From NCBI GenBank assembly GCA_029891345.1, contig CM056994.1, positions 57,939,251 to 58,003,250 on the forward strand: DNA of 64,000 nt, in the 5' to 3' direction. Below are positions 12,901 to 24,346 of this stretch, piece after piece. How positions within the stretch are numbered: the first letter of the stretch is position 1; each line of letters starts with the position of its first letter. The notes beneath the pieces were generated by a model. The model made no database searches. It was not told where the DNA came from and was given only the letters and a program-made list of their open reading frames with translations. This DNA comes from Dryococelus australis. Its lineage: Eukaryota > Arthropoda > Insecta > Phasmatodea > Phasmatidae. The position numbers and the translations under genes are program-made.

Positions 12901-14259
12901 CCAGCCCACATGTGCAGTTACTGCCCATAACATCTGTTGGCCTGCAAACAGTCTCACAGAGGGTGGGGGCATTTGACATGTGGCACATCCCCCCTTGTCC
13001 TCCTAAGACTGTTTGTCAGGCCGAGGCTCATAATGCCAGTGCAGCTGGGGTGTGCACTGTGCTTACACGTAGAGTGCATGTTGTGCCGTGGGTGCACGAG
13101 AGGGTCGGCTGGTGCAGAGTAACATCAGGGCACACTGGTGCAGCACAGATGGTGGTTGCCGAGTGCAGCACCCAAAGAGACTCGGTGAGGTGGAGTAATA
13201 TAAGGTTAACCCGCCAACAACATCTGGACCAAAGGGCTTATGGCTCACACCATTCACTTTTGTGCGATGTTATATGTTATCCTGTTGGTTTCCAATGTAT
13301 TGTTGAGTTTGTTTGTAATGTGTATCTTTTCTCATTATCCACCAGTGCTATGTTCATTATCATTAATCAGTGTTATTATGTTTCACAATCATCCAGAGTG
13401 TTGTAAGTATTTTTAATTTTCATGATTTCATAGTGTTAAGCAAGAGTTAAGCTGTCATAACATAAAGTAGTTCTGTTCTGGGTGTGAGTCAAGGCCCGCC
13501 CATGCATCAGACGTAAGAGTTAGTCAGCCAGTAGCATTGTTCAAGTGTGGTACGTGTGTCGCGAGCTCCCATGTTTCCCACGTGCCGGGCGGCCTTCACT
13601 GTTTTGATCATGGACACGTAGCTACAATAGAATTTAATTACCTGGAATCTTTTCTTTCATTAGGTGCCTGGTACACCACCCTCACTTCCCGCAGGACTAG
13701 CATCGCCCCGGGATGAATCTATTTTCCCCAGAATTATTGTGTGTCGTGACGGGTGTGCTGGTCTGGTCTAGGAGGGATGGTGAGGTTATGTGGATTGGTT
13801 TGGTACTTGGGATGAAAATGTTACCAGGTGGGTGCCAATCCGCTCATTAGCGAACATGATGACACTTGATCTCGGGGGTGTACGGCTGATCGCTCAAAGT
13901 GGCTGCACCTCCTACACCACATTCTGCTGCGTCCATGCAGCTGATGTTGTGAACGGCGAAGTTTTAGTTATCAAAATCATGAGACCTGGGCTAGCGAGGG
14001 CTGTCAGTCTCCCTCGATGCATAGCTCACACCCAGTGGGTGTTTTGAGCCCCCTCACACCAAAAAAAATATGTCACTCATACTTTCCATGTGCATCTAAA
14101 ATTTACAAGGCCAATACACTGCCAAAATTAATACGGGAAAAACATTTCCACACTATTTATTTAAATATTTCCTGACAGGGCACGTACAATGTTTGGTTCG
14201 CCACTTTTCTTGGCGAGCTCCTAAGTTGTAAAACTAGCACATGGCTACACAAAGAAATT
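12901..14259. other. No recognised gene; possible decayed LTR
   Basis: The stretch 13,270-13,740 lies just beyond the gypsy pol end, begins TGTTAT and has a mixed base composition. It could be the 3' LTR of that element, but no 5' partner exists in the window to prove it. From 13,740 to 14,260 I see nothing recognisable. Confidence 0.3.
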
Positions 14260-14402
14260 TACTTTAAGTTACGCCCTGGTGTGTACAAAACACCGGGGTT
14301 TTGAGACAGTGCTCTCTCCAGGCATAAAAAGAATGAAAAACGTTCAAGTAATTGAAAACTAAGCTATTGCATGTTACATGGTCGATAAAACTTATGTAGG
14401 CA

Positions 14403-17400
14403 CTAAGCAAGACAGTCGTCGTACCGGAAGGTTGATAATCTATCTGTCTCAATGTACTGTTTATCATCCATACCTGACAACACTACCTTTGTTAAGCATT
14501 CGGTGTAAACTTGATCAGCATGCGAACGGAACTGATATTGGGTCCCCATTAAACTTGTGGGATTTTCGATGCAATCTCGATAATCCTTGTACCTGAGTAA
14601 TTGCAACATCCTTTACCTTATGAATACATTGCTCACTCGCAACAACATATGCATAAAGCTTCGGACATAAACCCACAAAGTGTGTGATTATGCAACCAGC
14701 AAATTCATCTTTCATCACCCCAGTTTGGTGTTTGTTCCTGTGACGAATCCTTGCGGATTATCAAACACATAGTTCGATGTATCAAACCACGCTTTTAAAT
14801 CTGGGGTAATTAATTTATACACGTCATCACAAGCAATAGAGTATACCAAGGCATCGGGTGACAATACAGGTGGTGCAAAGCCAGCGAAAGAAATTTTATA
14901 CACATGTACTGATAGTGAAATTCATAGTGTTAATTTTGAAAGGTCGATAATGGCAACACCAATGGACAAAGGTTTGTTGAATGCAATAGAACTCTTTAAC
15001 ATCTCGATGAGGACCAAGTTCTCATCGATAATCTGCCTGTCGTGCCTAGAATGTCGGACGTCCTATCAACTCTGCTGCCCTAGAGATCGTGTCATACCTC
15101 GAAACGAATCTGACTTCCCTTTCCCGGCGGACATTCTGAAATGTTTTTCCATATATGGAATTATTCGTCAACTTTAAAAACCATTTTTCGTGTGTGTTCA
15201 CAGCCTAGGCACTTTTCTCATTGTTAAACTCAATGTACGGAGCCATCCATGCCTTTTGTCAATGCGCAAAACGCGATGAACAGAGCCAAGTTTGGCCCCC
15301 TACATCAAGTACTGCCTCAGTGTTTCTCCATGTATAACATATTTCTTGCGCGGAACAAGTTTTAAAAGAAGTTTCTTATGCGAGCCGTCATATAATTTAT
15401 AATGAAACTCCTCTGGAAATAACAGATCAACTTCTGCGAAAAAATAAGTGTCACTGTCATTCACCATGTTTGCAAAATCCCATGAAGAGAACATGTAAGC
15501 CTCAACCCACTCTAAATTACCAATCGGAAGCTTAGACCGTATTGTCTGACTGTACAACCCGTTGACATAGAAATAGCATACATAGTTCGATGCCCATCAC
15601 TGGGCATGTAGTCCTCGCCCATGTAAATATTATTGGATTCTGCACATATTTTTGAAACCTGGGTAATGCCGCCTGTACAAAAATATACACATCAGGATCA
15701 GTCAACAGCTCTAGCCATATGTGTGCCATTGTCAATAAAGCGTCCCATGAAATACATGGAGCTGTTACATACATGGCAGGGTCAAGACCGTAATGAGCCA
15801 TACATATGGTCGTGAAATATTCAGAAACATCAGCCAGCAAACAAGTGTCCACACGTAAGTAATGAATGGCATACTGCAGCAAGTTTATGCAGTTGAACGC
15901 ATCCCTTGTGGCTTGGGCATGAGTGTAATCCTCATCACTAATGCCTTCACCTCTCGTCACATTATGAAATGCGCCCTTTGGTGGGAGTGACTTGCACATC
16001 AGGCCATCTTGAGACTTAACAAAGTTATAAGGAAAATCTCCCTTCCGTTTTGCCAATTCCAACTGGGTGTTGTCTGGAATTATCGAGTGGGTGATACTCA
16101 ACTGCGCAGGTAAGAAATTGCCTGTCAAAGTTTCCAGAGAGGTGCTTATGAAATTGAATGAATCTATAAGTCTTAGTTTGAAATATTGTGCCGTTCCATT
16201 GCAATCAGTCCCATTGGGAATCTGTTTAGTGATACATTTGCATTTCTCTAGGGCCATCCCAGTCACTAGAATTTTTTCAGGATTGTCAGTTACCATGGTT
16301 CCGTCGTGTAACATTATGTGACGTTCAGCCAAGGGCTTTATAAGAAAGTGAGCATCGTAATTCTGCAGATAATGGAAAACAACGACAAGTTTTCTTTTGG
16401 GCAGTCTGAAATTCAAGTTGCGCTTATTATGGTCATGGTCGACCACAATATCATCTGTACCGAGCAGTTCTCTACAAATCTGACAACTTTTCTGAGCCGC
16501 CAACCTTGCTTCATCACCAGAGGTTTTTGGCTTTGTGGGAACAATCACGCTGTAAATTCCTGCAACCCCCTTTGTAAATTCAACTAATTTATCAACTAAT
16601 TTGTACATACAATCAGCACCCACAATCTCGAAATACTGAGACAAACTTGGATTGTATGAACAAACCAACAAAATGCTACAAGCATATGGAACATGTTGGT
16701 AGATGGTAGTTGTATTACTTGTTTCATCATTAGGCAAGCAAGTGGACATGGGTTTCAGGCAACTTTCTACGTCGCAATAGGCGACAAAACCCATTCTCTG
16801 CTGTTTGCTGTAATCTTTAAATTCCTAGTACTTGTTGTTCCCAGTGGGGAAAGTAATGCGAAGAGCTTTTTTGTTGCTGGCAAAGAATACTGTGACTTGT
16901 GAGTTTCTGCTTTGTTTGGAAATACTGAAGACAATGCTCGCAAAAAAAATGTCTTATTGGCTCCCTTACTCAGCTGACTACCAACCAGCCGTGACAAATT
17001 TCTAATACAGACAAAATGCAAATGAGTGGCATTTCCACTTGTGCAGTTCCACTTACGTACAGGAGAAATACGCAAGGGTACTATTACTCCACCCTTTTCG
17101 CAAGTTTCATCACTTATATTGCTATCTTTGTCTACACTCACAGTAGACATTGATAGAAATACAATTGTTCCCTCAAACTTGCGAATATTCTGTATGACTA
17201 CAGGTGTCGACAGACCTTCGATATTTAAAACATCGTGAGGTTTTGATATGAAGAAGAATGAGTGACATTTTGTGTGGCTGTAAACAAAGATGCTACGATG
17301 GCATAGTAGAAACGCATTCCCTCCGGGCAGTGTACATCGATACAATCTTTCCTATTAGCAATAAACTTGGGTAGTTTAATGTGCGCAGCACCGATGGTGA

Positions 17401-18213
17401 ACGACCGATATTGACTCATATGGATGTCCATGTACGTTAACATTTGCAGACTCCAGCCAGAACCACTTGCACTAAACTCCTCAAGTCTGTTTGTGAGACA
17501 AGGAATGGTATCCTCATCATAGATTAAACACACATAGGATGAATGGAGTACAGGGAGTGCTTTGCATTGATAATAAAAAGTCTCTGTAGTCCTTCTTCCA
17601 CCATGAAGGATTTCAAGTACTCACCCGATACAGAAACGGATAATCTAGCTGGCCGAGGTGATGCCATTATTAAGCTAACCTTACACCTCGCAAAGAAACT
17701 AGAAGAATCTGCATCTGACCCTAATTGATATTTACGTATACGCGCATCATTTAGTCTTTCCACGAACGCTGTAGCCAACAGCTGGTACGTCAGATCTGTC
17801 AAAGCTTCTACTGAGGCTTTGGAATCGGAAAAGGAAATATTTTCCGGCTCCCTTGGTGAAATATCTGTAATCGACTCGAAAGTTGGTCGTGAAATGGTTG
17901 GAGCACTTTCCGAATCACAAGAATCTTCCGAGTCTGATAGGAATAAGTCGTCATTCAAAAGATCAACCTTCTCATGTTTGGGGGAAGCGGACACATTTTG
18001 ACCTTTTGGTTTTGGCAATCTCTCTGTACGTGAATCCATGCTCGAGTCCCTTAAGTACAGATCATCCTCCAAAATATTAACTCGCGTCCGCTTAGGCTAA
18101 GGGACACTGTCTCGACAGCTTGTTTGTCTCTCCATCTGCTATTCCGATTCGGAATCGCTTACGTAAAGATCTTGAAGCAAGATGTCAATAGAGGATCGCT
18201 TACGCTCGCCCAT
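14403..18213 (-). pseudogene. Polinton-type family B DNA polymerase (protein-primed type), broken
   Basis: The product would replicate the element's own DNA. The chosen start (18,213) follows a TATA-like stretch by about 40 bases and is the first ATG. In that frame a stop appears after 24 codons. The N-terminal part carries three acidic repeats (see separate entry). A C-x2-C...H-x4-C finger is visible near 16,950-16,900 in a shifted frame. The best preserved block is 420 codons (16,794-15,532). It contains all three 3'-5' exonuclease motifs: CDVE (16,780), NYDAH (16,350) and YLRVD (15,860). The palm is damaged. Motif A near 15,570 reads YVNGLYS, with the usual aspartate replaced by Y. The region of motif C near 14,850 reads SPDALVY instead of a DTD box. 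The C-terminus (14,609-14,403) includes VVLSGMDDKQYI. Many stops and frameshifts make it inactive. Full length is close to the usual 1,100-1,300 residues. Confidence 0.88.
17920..18180 (-). repeat. Three acidic repeats at the polymerase N-terminus
   Basis: In the first 100 or so codons of the polymerase gene, three similar segments follow one another: LLQDLYVSDSESE (about 18,175-18,140), EDDLYLRDSSMDS (about 18,070-18,030) and NDDLFLSDSEDS (about 17,960-17,920). Each has a DL(Y/F)(L/V) core followed by serine/acidic residues that would suit casein kinase 2. The first two lie in a frame interrupted by a stop. A docking or nuclear-interaction role is possible but is inference only. Confidence 0.7.
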
Positions 18214-18244
18214 TTTCACCTAACTAAAAACTTTCTTTAGTGTC

Positions 18245-18260
18245 CCTGATATAAAAGTTA
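18245..18260 (-). promoter_or_regulatory. Possible TATA-like element of the polymerase gene
   Basis: On the minus strand CTTTTATATCAG lies about 40 bases upstream of the chosen ATG at 18,213. This spacing resembles that of the clearer TATAAATA boxes in the Polinton at 41-57 kb. Confidence 0.3.
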
Positions 18261-18399
18261 ATACCTAAATTACGAAGGGATTGTCTTGGTAGTTTTCGAA
18301 ACATTGAGTGTAGCACATTATTTTTTATGTTATTTCATTTTATACCATTTTTACAAAAAAGTCTCTTTCTCATATAAATATTTATAAGATGACAGTGCT

Positions 18400-18823
18400 C
18401 GCCTCGGAATCTACTTCATCAACTCTGGAATCGTCCATTATAGGTAGGATGTTGGTATAAATATTCTCTTTCTATATCTGGAATAATTCTAGCTTCAAGT
18501 AGCTGTTCCAGCCTGCGCGACATATAATCCCCCCATATATGCTGTTAGTTCTCATCATTAGCAAAGGCAGGCATTCCTTAAGGATAGTCTTCACGAGGTA
18601 AATAGGATACAATATCCTCATCGGCTTTTAAATGTTCAGGCAGCAACAGATACACTAATTTTATTTCGTGGCCCACAAAATAAATTATGAATTCTTTCGG
18701 CAACACTGATAGTTGGGAACACTCTAGACTTAATAAGGTATTCGCTTCCCCATAGGCTAAAATATTATTGAACGTTTCAATGCATTCAGAGTCGCAATTG
18801 TCACAGCAGTGACCTTGATGCAT
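18400..18823 (-). pseudogene. Small unknown ORF upstream of the polymerase
   Basis: An 81-codon frame (18,823-18,578) begins with a cysteine-rich stretch (CCDNCDSEC) and continues with hydrophobic and acidic segments (KLVYLLLPEHLK). A second frame continues it to about 18,385 and ends in DDSRVDEVDSEASTVIL. The two look like one protein of roughly 140-150 residues broken by a frameshift and a stop. I do not recognise the family. Its position directly upstream of, and codirectional with, the polymerase suggests an accessory gene of the same element. No membrane segment or catalytic motif is evident. Confidence 0.4.
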
Positions 18824-18849
18824 TGTACCTGGTACAAAGATGAAATGCC

Positions 18850-19050
18850 TTATAGATTTTGTGTTGATGATGTTCTAGAGGTAGCAAAATTGTAGTAGAT
18901 GTCTGGCATTGTAGTGGATGCCTGGAACTGTAGTAGACGTGCTGTAGCTGTAGTAGTAGTGATGGATGTCTGGAGCTGTAGTTGGCATTGTAGTGAGCGT
19001 CTGTTGTAGTCTGTTGTTGTAGTGGACGTCTGGCATCGTTCACGTTATCA
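18850..19050. repeat. Degenerate GTAGT/GTCTGG minisatellite
   Basis: Variants of a unit like TGTAGTGGATGTCTGGCAT recur about eight times with changing length. The minus-strand open frame here (QQQTTTDAHYN...) is only a translation of the repeat. A similar G/T-rich, GTAGA-based stretch occurs at 35,600-35,770. Confidence 0.7.
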
Positions 19051-19454
19051 ATGCTTGATGTTGATGTCGATGCTTTCTGGATGCGTGTAGTAGACGGCTG
19101 ATATCGTTATCTAAGCTGATGGAATGCACACATACACACACACGAAGTGAACTTGGCGTATGCCAAGTTAAGACTGAAAAAAAAATTATTTATCCCTCCT
19201 TATATACTGTAAGGATTCAAAATAGCCGCCATTTTCCTGTAACTTTGCAAGAATTTGGACCTTTTAGTGAAAAGTAAGAATAACGTTGAAATTACTATTT
19301 CCGATCTCCGAAAAACATCATTTCCACCTGTATTCATACTATTTTGTTAAACTTATGTCGGAAACTGTTAGAATATTAAATAAATTCAAATATATACATT
19401 TTATGTTGCATGGAATACATTTTTGCTGTTGGAAAGTTTTATGGTTGGACATAA
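19051..19454. other. No recognised gene
   Basis: A short CA-rich run lies at 19,126-19,146. The rest is AT-rich and featureless. Confidence 0.5.
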
Positions 19455-19700
19455 AAGAGAGGGAATGCATTGGTTAGCATGCTCGCCTCCCTGTGCTGGT
19501 CAGACATAAAAATATTTTTTTTTTCAATGTGTAGATGTTATGTTAGACATTTGTCTATGTGTTTTATCGGAAATCTCATTTCCCCTAGTCTCATGCACGT
19601 GACAAGGTGTTACTTGCCTTGCTTCGCACTCATCAGCTCTCAAGACATCCATGTTAAGAGCCGGCTACATCTCTCCCAATATTTTTTCTTCTCTCCTATA
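19455..19700 (+). mobile_element. tRNA-derived SINE remnant
   Basis: TGCATTGGTTAGCATGCTCG (19,465-19,484) resembles an A-box followed by the GCCTCC seen in the better SINE at 57.8-58.1 kb. At 19,628-19,672 the shared 3' body occurs (CATCAGCTCTCAAGACATCC, then ATGTTAAG), closely matching the minus strand of 57,880-57,920. The B-box is lost, so this copy is decayed. Confidence 0.6.
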
Positions 19701-20179
19701 TGTCGAATTGATAGTAAAAACATTTCTAAACGAGTGAATACTTGTAGAAAACATTTTTTAATGAGTGAACACTTGTAAAAATTAGTTCTGTTTTAACGAT
19801 TGAATAAAATAAGTCTTGTATTTCTCTGTGATTTTGCAAATCATAGTTTGCTTGATCCAAATATGCATTCGTTGTTGTTTTATTTTTGAATCTGGGGATT
19901 ACATTGGGAACTTGATTTCAGGGACCTGTAATTTTTTTTTTCACTTTTCATATAGTCAGCCTGTTGCGTAATGTTGAAGGGACAGCAAGTCGGGCCAAAT
20001 CTCTCGGGGTACGCATTCAGAGGGCTGCGGGTTTGAAGCAACAGAGCCAACACTAGAAAGCGTGTTCTGAATATTCTAGAGGGGAGGGTGCGTTGTCTTG
20101 AAACAGGTACTGCAGGGATGCCGACTCACGAAAAAATACGAAAAGCCTTCTCAGGGCTGATGCTGGGGTGCGTAAAACT
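19701..20179. other. No recognised gene
   Basis: AT-rich with T-runs. A short moderately GC-rich stretch begins at about 19,980 and leads into the duplicated region. Confidence 0.45.
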
Positions 20180-20790
20180 GGTTTTTGCGAACTCCAGGCT
20201 GGATCGATAGTGGAGGTCTTCATAAAAGTTACCTTCAGGAGTAGGGGTCGTAGGGGGCACGTTCCTCTGAACTTGGACTGGTTCTGAGGGCAAGGAGTGG
20301 ACAGTAGGAGGTGGCTACGAGCAGCCAGCACCCGATCTGCACGCAACTAGGCATTGGTCGCCATCTTGAATCAGTGGAGAAAATTTACAGTCGAGGACAG
20401 ATGGGTGACTGACCCCCAGGACCTCGTACTCTAGCGAGGAGTGGTAGCGGGCATAGGGGTTGTTGGCATCGTGGAATCGGACAAGCTTTGAGGGGTGCAG
20501 GGTGGTGGTGGGTGATTGGGGTGAGGGGGTAGCAAGCAGGGTCCTCCCGATCTGCAGGCAAGTAGGCAGTTGATGTCATCTTACCTTAATTCTGAAAAAA
20601 AATTGATCGCGAGCAGCTCGGGGCAGTGCACACTGACGAGGGGTGGGGATGGAAAAGGGGTCCAAGTTGGTTTCTTGAACTCTGGGTCCCACAAATGAGG
20701 TCTGGAGGGGAGTAAGGAAAGGGGGTGTAGGGAGCTCTGGAGCGAAGTGACCTCAGCTATCCCAGTCACCACCATTTTCAGTTTCTCATC
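20180..20790. repeat. Tandem duplication, unit about 214 bp
   Basis: The block beginning CCCGATCTGCACGCAACTAG at 20,332 recurs at 20,546 as CCCGATCTGCAGGCAAGTAG, followed in both by a CATCTT-containing A-rich tail. A weaker third match (GTCACCACCATTTTCAGT) lies near 20,766. Intervening DNA is purine-rich on the plus strand. Minus-strand frames here are proline-rich translations of the repeat, not genes. Confidence 0.65.
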
Positions 20791-22742
20791 AACACTTGTG
20801 GGAGACAGACGTACTACTCGTCAGCTCCTCTGAACCAGCTAAACACCGCTCCTCTAGACCGTTTGTGTTAACAATTGCAGTGAATTTCATAAACATTCAA
20901 AAAAAAAATTTCCTCCGTTTAAAAGTTTTTGCCGTAATTTAAACACAGTTGTCTATCTGCCATGCTAAACGTGTCTACTCACAGCTCGACGTAAGTGCTA
21001 CTCATTCATACATCGAACTGACTTATTTTAATATCATTTGGGGTAAGATTTTCTTTTGTTATATATTTCACTTATCAGAATTATTACCACTATTGTGTCT
21101 GGTTTAAATTGTACTTCCGAGAGCGCGAGTGCAGATAGTTTTATATTTTACCCAAATTGTACGTCGAATCATATGCGACAGTTTGGGAGAAAAGATTGAA
21201 GCGGGCAACCCTAGGCTATCGCCAATGATTGCACTTCAGGAAGCAGAATGGGGCAGATGTTTGCAGGAAATTGCAGTTGTATGGCTATATTGTGGAGCGA
21301 GAGTAGGGGAGGATGTATGGAAAATGACACTTGTAAGCAACAGTGATGTTACTGCACCCACTAATGTTGATGGTGCATATACTTATTTGTCACCAGGAGT
21401 AAATGGGGCATGTGCATACTTTCATCGGGAAACTGAAGATGAAACATGAATTCCGCTTAAGGCCGTTTGCTTTGAAGTAAGCACTTTTGAAAGTCTTGCT
21501 TAGTATCTACTTGTATGCACATTCTGTCTTCATCAACCACATGTAAAATTAACATTACCATGTGTTTGATCACTGTATCCTTACATCACTCGGTGAACAA
21601 ACGAAATTATTATTAAAGTAAGTATTTTACAATTCTGCTTATTTATGCACTTGTGACTATATAAACAGAAAGCAATATAAATTATTTCAGTACTCACAAA
21701 TGTTTACCTAACACTTTTAATCCAAAGTTATGACATGGAACTACTTTCTCTCCACCGTAACCAACTTAACTGGGCGCTTTCCAGCCAGTGTGTTCATTAA
21801 AATATATGCAAGTAGAGGCAGTGACCTTTTCAAATGTTTGTATCGAAATGCTCAAATAACCGTGAACAGCCTCTACATACCCAACTACATGCAGGTATTT
21901 GGGTAATACTCTCTTTATAGCTGACTCAAATTCCCCGAGGCACCCACGCCTTCATTCTTCATTTGTGAATCACAATTATTCACACAGTGAAATTAGAGAA
22001 ATGAAGATAGTGAATAGAACAAAACTCTTCTCACCGTGTACCTCACTTCTTTTGATTCAGAAGCTATCTGATCTGAAATTTTCCATGCTGATTTTTATTA
22101 ACCATTACCTCAGTGTCAAGAGTAACAACATAGTAGCTTGTGGAAACATGGATGAGTATCAACCATTTCGTCGCTTGATTTGTTTCTTCACGAAACACAC
22201 ACAGCTTATTTCAGAAACACGTACTTTAATTGTGGTAATCATGCATACTTAAATCAAAAGAACACACACACAACCCACTTCATGGCATATTATTTAATTT
22301 TCATAAATAATAAGTTAAGCCAATGGGGACCATTGAAAATTGTTTCTGCACTATTTCAATGCTTCCACATATTTGTAACTCAGAAAGCCTAGTAGAAGTA
22401 AAATACAACATAATTAATTTTGAATAAATGTTTTATTTACATGACCCCTAGTCTAGATAATTAAGACTGTGTGACTTTAACAAGCTACATCAAGCATATA
22501 TCAACAAATTTTGCCCCTGCTGTAATGGTAATAGCAATAAAGGTAATCTTTTTGTATATACTCGCAGATTTTCATGCTAACCTTTATAACAGTAGGTACA
22601 TGACAGAAATGAACAATGGTAAAAATCATAAATGGTAGCAGTACTTACTGCGCATAGAAGCAACGATTTTCTTCCTAAAAAGTAATCTCTTGCAAAAATA
22701 TTCGATTTATAAAATAAACATATATTAATATGAAAATATTTA
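20791..22742. other. No recognised gene; one unassigned ORF
   Basis: An ORF at 21,129-21,449 (plus, 106 codons) contains SLGEKIEAGNPRLSPMIALQ but matches no family I know. It has no signal peptide or clear domain. The remainder is AT-rich and without features. Confidence 0.35.
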
Positions 22743-23096
22743 CTTAAAAAAACACTTTTGTAAAAACGTGCACTGTTAGTAAACAATACACTGTGCCTGC
22801 ATGTGATGAAATACATCGGGAATAGGCTCCAGCCCATCCCAGCTAATATCGAGTTTGTTTTCTACACCCCCCAAAAAGCTGAGATTTAAAAAATACCCAT
22901 TTAAAATTAAATTATATAATTTAAAAAAACACACTTTTTAGAAACACACAAAAAATATGTTTTAAAAAACACACAATTTGTTAAAACATACACACTTTGT
23001 AAACCATTCGCTGTGTCTACTTGTTGCGAAGAAATATGTCCACAATTGACTCCAGCCCATCCCAGCAAATATCGAAGTTGTTTACTATACCCCCCC
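22743..23096. repeat. Direct repeat of about 130 bp, offset 220 bp
   Basis: 22,743-22,876 and 22,963-23,096 share A-rich AAACAC blocks, GTAAACNATNCNCTGTG, TGACTCCAGCCCATCCCAGC-like sequence and an ACCCCCC end. The spacer is itself built of AAAACACAC runs. The origin is unknown; it may be the remnant of a longer tandem array. Confidence 0.75.
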
Positions 23097-23177
23097 TGGG
23101 TAAACGAATATCCATCTGATATTGGCGGATATCATTCGTAGAACGAATCACCTCCGACAGCCCGTCTAGAAGCAGTT

Positions 23178-23513
23178 TTATTGATTTGTCAGCAGAGTTT
23201 CCCGGCGACTGGGAAAGCTGAAACTGCCGTTGATACTGAATGATGGTGGACCGTTCGCATTATAGGTGAACGGCTTCTTGTAGTAGGCGATGTTGACAGC
23301 GCTTGCACCATGTTGAAGGCTGTCCACAATGATAATTTTGCCGGAGTCAGACATCTCCGGAGGGATTCGGCACCCCGCTTCTCGCATAACCAGATCACTG
23401 CCAAAAAACTCTAAGTCCTCCTCGCTATTCCAACTGTTTTCCATTCCTCGGTGCGAAGCAATGTCTCCGAGGATGCGAAATGAAATCAAGTCGCAGTGTG
23501 TACTTGTATACAA
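23178..23513 (-). CDS. Unrecognised ORF of 111 codons
   Basis: The frame from 23,513 to 23,178 is GC-richer than its surroundings. It contains LEFFGSDLVMREAGCR, GKIIIVDSLQHGASAVNI and FSINGSFSFPSRRETLLTNQ, followed by a stop. Its composition looks protein-like (balanced polar and hydrophobic residues, G-S-F repeats). I cannot place it in a family. No LTR, splice signals or partner domain were identified. It could be an exon of a host gene or an ORF of a mobile element. Confidence 0.25.
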   Translation of the reverse strand: MYTSTHCDLISFRILGDIASHRGMENSWNSEEDLEFFGSDLVMREAGCRIPPEMSDSGKIIIVDSLQHGASAVNIAYYKKPFTYNANGPPSFSINGSFSFPSRRETLLTNQ

Positions 23514-24043
23514 ATATTACCTAAGTCGGCCATGTTCGATGCCGGCGGTAAATTGCTTACATTTCTCATCCTGTTAGAAGGTTGGCAAGCTGCTTTTAAC
23601 TTCAGGCGAGAATAATGGAGTAGCTTCTTTTGCTCCGAAAGTTAACCAGCCAGCTGCGCGCTGCTGCATGCAAAGAGATATTCATTTAAGAAGAAAAAAA
23701 ATTGGCCAAGGAACAGTTCTTGCCTGGCGAAAAAAAAAAAACATTTAATATTATGTATGACTCGATCGTTCGTATATTTCGGTAGTGTATAGGGCAAAAG
23801 TAGTTTATATTTAACGAGAAAAATGTCCCTTGCTCCAAGTGGTCCTCCCAAAAGGCGAGAGTAAAACATTCAGTGCCACTCGTGTTCACCCCTTCAGAAT
23901 GAGGCACCTGCCATTCGTTAACTTGACAAAGAGAGCCGCAGCAGGTAGATCTGTGTGAATTCGCAAGCAGAACTCCTGAAAAGTTTAACGAGAAAACATC
24001 TCCCTTGGCCCTGTGGAGCTGTAGGCAGACGGCAGGTATAAGT
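23514..24043. other. No recognised gene
   Basis: Mixed composition with A-runs at 23,690 and 23,730. This is the left flank of the copia element. Confidence 0.5.
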
Positions 24044-24283
24044 TGTTGATATAGTTAGTTTTTGTCCCTTAAATTTTGTTTTGTAAAGTTGTTAATTGTA
24101 TGGTACTATCTACGAGTTTTTATTTTGTTTTTTGTAGTAGAGATGGACAATTATTGACGTTTTGAGTATCAGCTGCGTATGTAATATATATAGTAATGTG
24201 TTAAGGGAGCACAAATAAAAATGTGTAAAATTTAAAGGTGCTGAAATTTACTTAGAGTTTAGTGTATCATAGCTTAATATCCA
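24044..24283 (+). repeat. 5' LTR of the copia element
   Basis: It starts TGTTGATATAGTTAG and ends near AATATCCA, just before the primer binding site. The first 100 or so bases match 28,210-28,312, including ATTATCTACGAGTTTTT-like and GTAGTAG blocks. Confidence 0.85.
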
Positions 24284-24285
24284 AC

Positions 24286-24300
24286 GGGTTATGGGCCCAG
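24286..24300 (+). promoter_or_regulatory. Primer binding site
   Basis: GGGTTATGGGCCCAG immediately follows the LTR. It matches the known primer binding sequence of Drosophila copia, complementary to an internal part of initiator methionine tRNA (a tRNA half-molecule). Confidence 0.85.
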
Positions 24301-24346
24301 CCTAAAGGGAAACATAGTATAAAATAACACGACAGTAGTAGTCAAC

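Larger units (their letters stand above)
14260..18830 (-). mobile_element. Polinton/Maverick-type fragment carrying DNA polymerase B
   Basis: This is the remains of a second Polinton-like element, on the minus strand. It comprises a small acidic-tailed ORF (18,400-18,823) followed by a long polymerase gene (18,213-14,403). No integrase, ATPase or capsid genes are present. No copy of the terminal repeats found at 40.9, 56.8 or 29.0 kb is visible within a few kb on either side, so the boundaries are unknown. It is placed with Polintons on the polymerase type and on the shared polymerase fragment at 35.84-36.01 kb. Confidence 0.7.

Noticed and set aside
13269-13740. LTR of the gypsy fragment at 11.4-12.9 kb
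   Set aside because: Position and TG start fit, but without a second copy in the window it cannot be supported.
18801-19043. Glutamine/histidine-rich ORF on the minus strand
   Set aside because: It is the translation of a degenerate minisatellite.
21129-21449. 106-codon ORF as a gene
   Set aside because: No motif, no homologous feature recognised and no regulatory context; may be chance.
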